This document shows, one piece after another, positions 47,501 through 53,500 of a DNA stretch of 64,000 nt. Position 1 is the stretch's first letter, and the number at the start of each line of letters is the position of its first letter. This DNA comes from Molossus alvarezi (lineage: Eukaryota; Chordata; Mammalia; Chiroptera; Molossidae): positions 60,845,001-60,909,000 of the forward strand of contig CM073887.1 of the NCBI GenBank assembly GCA_037176705.1. Direction: 5' to 3'. Below the pieces are notes generated by a model. The model searched no databases, was not told the DNA's origin, and worked only from the letters and a program-made list of their open reading frames with translations. Position numbers and translations under genes: made by a program.

Positions 47501-50500
47501 TCCAGAGGAAATAATCATTATCTTCAGATTTTCTGGAAGAAAGCTGATTAACTAAAGACTGGGTGGAGGGGACTGAGAACCAGGGACATGGTTCTCCAGG
47601 GAGAAAGAGTAAACAGACTCGTGCAAAGATCCTGCACACAACAGGACAGAGCTCAGTGCCCCTAAAGCATCAGAGGAGGAGCAGTGGGCTGTGAGGCTGG
47701 GGAGGCTGCAGCATAGCATGCCAGGGGCTGGAGTCCTCTGCTGAGCAGTGTGGGAGGGCCTGGTGGGGGTGATAGAGTTGGCTGTGCTCCTGTCAGTCAA
47801 ATTGCTCTAGACTCGGTGAGGAGAATGGTTAGAGTGAGCAGGTGAATGGGATCAGGCCAATGGGAATCCTGTGCAAGGTGGTAGGAGGACTGGAAGGGCT
47901 GGTGGTGGTTGGGAGGGGAACAGAAACGGGTGTAAAGGGCTGAGGAAGGAGAGGGTTAACATGTAAGCAGTCCCAGGTCTTCAGAGCCTAGCTGAGCATT
48001 CATGAATGAATGATGGTGGGCAGAAAGGTCCAGGATCCACCCTGAGCCTTCCTCACCCCCATGGAGAGTTTGGACTGGGCAGCTCAGGGCAGCTGGAATT
48101 TGATGACCTAGGCACTGCTTCCTCATGTCCCCTGGCCTCTAGGCACTACTGCAGGCATTGGTGGTAGGAGGGAGGTTGTCCCTGTTCTGGTCCTGTCACT
48201 GGGCAGTGTGACACCATTAAAGCCTCTCGGCCCTGGGTCCATGTCTTGGGTTCTCCTAGTAGTTGCATCCTGCCTGACATTTACCCTGTCCCCAGCACCA
48301 GGAGCAGCACTCAGAGGGCCGCAGCGCCCCCACCAGTGAGCCACACCTTATCTTCGTGTATGAGGACAGGCAGATCCTGGAGGATGCGGCCGCACTCATC
48401 AGCTACTACGTGAAACGGCAGCCAGCCATCCAGAAGGAGGACCAGGGCACCATCCACCAGCTGGTGCACCAGTTTGTGCCCAGTCTCTTCTTCTCCCAGC
48501 AATTGGACCTAGGGGCATCTGAGGACTCTGCTGATGAGAGCCGGGGGAGCCCCCAGGGGCAGAGTGTGGACCCTGGTGACCGGAAGAAGCCAGCACCTGG
48601 GCCACAGAGCAGCCCCCCAGTAGAGAAGGGGGCCTCCGGCGAGGGTTCCGCTCCTGAGCAACAGCTGCCATCACCACTGCTGCCACCGCCGCCGCCACCC
48701 CCACCACCACACAAGCCCATGGATGATGTCTACAGTCTCTTCTTTGCCAACAACAACTGGTACTTTTTCCTGCGTCTCCACCAGACCCTGTGCTCCCGGC
48801 TCCTGAAGATCTACCGCCAGGCTCAGAAGCAGCTCCTGGAGTATCGGACCGAGAAGGAGAGGGAGAAGCTGCTCTGCGAGGGCCGTCGGGAAAAGGGCAA
48901 TGACCCCGCCATGGAGCTGCGGCTGAAGCAGCCTAGTGAGTTCCCCAGACTCTGTCAGAGCCCACAGATGATGTGTGGGTGCTGGGAGCTGGGCAGTGGC
49001 CCAGACAGGGACATTATGATCAGAAATGTCCCCTTGAGTTTTTTTCTGACTTTTTATTTTGAAATAATTACATTTTCTCAGATGAGAAATTGCAAATGAG
49101 GAGTCACAAAAATAGTGGAGTCTTGAACAACCTTCCCCAGTCTCCCCGAGCAGTAGCCCCACTTCTGGCTGTAGTAGTTGGGCCGGGAAACTGGCATTGC
49201 CAGGCCAAAGCCATACCGCTTCTTGCTTGGCCTCCCCAGGCGCAAAGCTCTGGTGCTTTCTCCCCACGCTGGGACACGTGGAACTACTGCCCAGACAAGC
49301 CTCCATCCTGGAGTCATGGGCCAACATTAGGAAGCCCATGGTGGGAGGTGGGGGACGCGAGCTGCTCTGTTCTATGGAGATTCCTGATTTACCCCGGTGG
49401 GGGCCTTGTGGGCATAGCCCTGGGTGACCTGGTCTCCACCCGCCCTCAGGTGAGGTGGAGCTGGAGGAGTACTACCCGGCCTTCCTGGATATGGTACGCA
49501 GCCTGCTGGATGGCAGCATCGACCCCACGCAGTATGAGGACACTCTGCGTGAGATGTTCACCATCCATGCCTACGTTGGCTTCACCATGGACAAGCTGGT
49601 GCAGAGCATCGCACGCCAGGTGAGCAGGCGCGGGATGGGCAGCCAGCAGGATGTCAGGAGGCCAGACACATGGGGCAACAATACCTCCCCAAGACTCCCT
49701 GCCAAGTCCCCAGCTTTGAAAACCAGCCCTTCCATCACTCATGCTTTGTGATTGGCCTCAAGTCAACATCTTTTCTCTCTTTTTTTTTTTAAATCAAAGT
49801 AGAATTCACATAACATAACCATTATGTTAACCATTGTAAAGTGAATAATTCAGTGGTGTTTAGTGTTATACAACCATTATCTCTATCTAGTTCTAGAACA
49901 TTTCTATCACTCCAGAAAGAGATCCTGTCCCCATTAGCAGTCACTCTCCATTCCCCTCCCCCTGCCCCTGACAACCACTGATCTACTTTTTGTCTGTGGT
50001 TTACCTGTTTTGCACATTCCATATACATGGTATCATACAACATGTGGTCTTTTCTGTCTGACTTCTCTCACTCAGCATAACATTTTCAAGGTTCATCCAC
50101 GTTATGTCAGTGCTTCATTCCTCTTTACGGCTGAGTAATATTCCATTGTATGGATGGACCACATTGTGTTCATCCATTCTTCCATGGATGGACACCTGAG
50201 TTGCTGCCACCTTTTGGCCATTGTGAGTAATGCTGCTGTGAACATGGATTTGAATCCCTGCTGACAAACCTTTTGTGAGGGTAATTTGGCAATGTGTAAA
50301 GAATCTTAGCCCTCTTCTGGGGTGGGGAGGGTGGATATCAGTGACTATTCCTCAGCAGTCAGTACCATTTATAGTAGCAAAACACTGCCCACAGCCAAAT
50401 GTCAAGGAGAGGAAACTAGTCACATAAATATAAACAACAAAGCCCCAGACAGGTTGGGTATGGTCCTGGGACATGTGTCCCGCTGGTGGTGTGTCAGCTT

Positions 50501-53500
50501 GACTTTTGTTTCCTGATTATCAGCTAAGGCTATTCACTTAAAGTGAAAGAGAATCCAGGAAAAGAATAGTGTTATTACTTTCCCACCCAAACACAGTCAT
50601 TGATAACATTCTAGAAAAGCCATTTCCTTCTAGGTTTGAAAAACTACTTATCGAAGTAGAACATACAGAAACGTGCCTAATTCCAAGAGTGTGGCTCGGT
50701 GGGTCCTCATATATATATACCTCCATCCAGAACCCGCCCCAGCCACTCACCATGATTTTTGATGCTGAGATAGAGTCCCTGGTCTTGAACTGCATGTAAA
50801 TGGAAGTATACCACCTGTCTGGCTGTGTCAAGTAGTGTGATTCTGCGACATTTCCCTATTGTTGAGATGCCCATGGCTCCTTCATTCTGGCCTGTTCCAG
50901 GTAACAAGCTCCCATTTGGGCCCTTGGAGCAGTGCTGTGCGTCTGGTAGCTATCTGCGAGTTTCCTCCACTCCCCAGGTGGGACGTAGGCAAGCCCGCCA
51001 GTCGTGGTCGAAGCTTCTGGTTTCCCAGTGGGTACTCTGCCCTGCCCAGAGCTGGGGATTGGTGGCCTCTCATCTCTCCTAGGCCGAGAGGTCAGGGAGA
51101 TCTCATTATGGTTTATATTGCATTACCCTCATAGCTCATGAGGTTGGTACTTTATCACTCCTCTGTGGCCATTTAGATGTCCACTGATAGGGAAGCATAT
51201 ACACAGCTCCAGGAGGCAACGACTCAGGGGACACCACGGGGCAGAGCACTGCACCCCAGGGCTGGGGGTTGAGTCTGCCCCCAATGGACTACAACTCGGG
51301 ACAGCTGTGGCTCCATCATACCCCACTGGAAATGCCCTGGGCCAGATGCGCACAGGGCTCCTCCATGCCGATGTCTGTAACCTATCTTGGAAGCATCATA
51401 TTCCCACCCTTTGCCTGTTTTTTTTTTTTACTATTAGCATTTCTTGTTTTCAGTAACAGCAGCCACCGCTTTGGGGAAACTGCCATGGGCCAGGCACCGT
51501 ACGCGATCCACGTGTTACTGTATTCAACGATGCAACACTCGAGAACGAACCCAGGGCCCTGAGTCTAGTAGCCTGTCCTGCTACAGCTACTGGTGGCAGG
51601 GCTGACTCACACCATCTGATCCTGCACCTCAGCTCTGTCTGTTACTCATTTCTTCTAAAACCTTAGGTTTTATATGTTTGTAGGAATTAAAGGGATTTAT
51701 TGTGTTTATAGGTAAAAATTTAGGGAAAATAACCTTCCTCCACCCCAGTTTCAGATAATTACCACCTCCATTTTGGAACATTTTCTTTTGTATTTACTCT
51801 GTACTTTTCTCAAACCTAAGCAGTGTTTGCTGGTCTGGTCTAGTTTCAACTGGTGTGCTCTGCACTGGTGTGCTTTTGTCTGCTGTAGTCTGATTTTGGC
51901 TCATTTTCCCTGCTCTGATCTGCTCTGCACCCTGTGCTGAGGTGCTCATTCTGCGTGCCCATCTGATCCTGGCCTTCATCCCCGTATCTTGGACTCCACC
52001 ATGTCTTCTTTGGGTGAAGCAGGGACTCCAGCAGGTGTGCTCAGCAGTTGCTCACCCTCCTGAGGGGCACATGCCCCAGGCACCCACCAGCTCTCCCTCC
52101 TCCCCACCAGCTGCACCACCTCGTGAGTGATGACATCTGTCTGAAGGTGGTGGAGCTTTACCTGAACGAGAAGAAGCGGGGCGCCGCCGGTGGGAACCTG
52201 TCCTCCCGCTGTGTCCGAGCCGCCAGGGAGACCAGCTACCAGTGGAAGGCCGAGCGGTGCATGGCTGACGAGAACTGCTTCAAGGTGAGAGGCTAGCCTT
52301 GCTCAGCCCCGTGGAGGCTGGCGATGTGAGGGGAATGCCCAAAACAGAAGGGGGCTGGCCACTCTGCTTGGGCTTGGGTGGCAGGATGGACTGAACCATG
52401 ACTGTTGCAGCCGGTCCAATAATGTGCACTTCCTTGACTGGGCCTCTGGATGCTGCCCCTGGCCTCAGAGGGCACCACAGGGCCCATGAGGTGGGTGCCC
52501 AGCACATGATCCCTGGAGGAAGGATCTAGGCCCAGAGGCTGGTGAAGGTGTGTCATTTGATAACCTTTTGACCTCCTGTATCTGCTTGGACTGTGCCCTT
52601 GGCTTCAGGCTCTGTCCCCTACCTTCCCCAGGTGATGTTCCTTCAGCGCAAAGGGCAGGTGATTATGACCATTGAGCTCCTAGACACCGAGGAAGCCCAG
52701 TCTGAGGACCCTGTGGAGGTCCAGGTGAGGATCACGACCTTGAGTTCTGTGTCTTGTGCACACTGTGGGGCCGGGGAGCATGGGTCAGCAATGTGGAGCT
52801 CCCACCCCAGGAGCCGAATGCACAAGCACAGGCCACATGCTCTTGACATGGAAGCCCAAGCAGGGGTCAGAGTGCAGACAAGCCCTCAGGAGCCCAGGGT
52901 ATGTCCCAGGCCAGGAAGGCCAGGCTACCCTCCCCCAAACCCTGGCTCCTCACTCCCACCTGCTGTAGACACTGAGACATCCCAGTTGAGCCTGTGGCTG
53001 GCATGGTCACTCACCCTGAGCTGTGACCTCTGCACTTCTGTGCACAAAGCAAGGGCTCCAGGTCCCCAGCCTTAATCCCAGGAGGATAGCCACCTGGCCC
53101 ACGCTCTGAGTCACACACTCCACTGGACTAGATGTTTTATCCTGTGTCTTTTTTTCTGTTCTTATAAGGACATCAGTTGTTGGATTTAGGGCCCACGTTA
53201 CTCTAGTGTGATTTCATCTTAACTTAAATACATCTTCAAAGACTATTTCCAAATGAGGCTACATTAACAGGTACCAGGGGTTAGGACTTAAACATTACTT
53301 TTATGGGAGCACAATTCAACCCATAATAGTGTACAGCTTGTGCCAATTTACTTAGGACATTCCCGATTTTATCACCAAAAGTTCCACATTCCAGAAATTC
53401 CTCATGGTCAGACAAATCATGGCAATTGTTCTCCTGACATTTAGCTGTGTCAGAGCCCTTTCTGGAATCAAGCAGTGTGTAACCAAAAAAGTACAGACAT

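Noticed and set aside
48671..49339. 222-codon minus-strand frame
   Set aside because: Shadow of SIN3B exon 13 and the following intron. No domain or splice logic.
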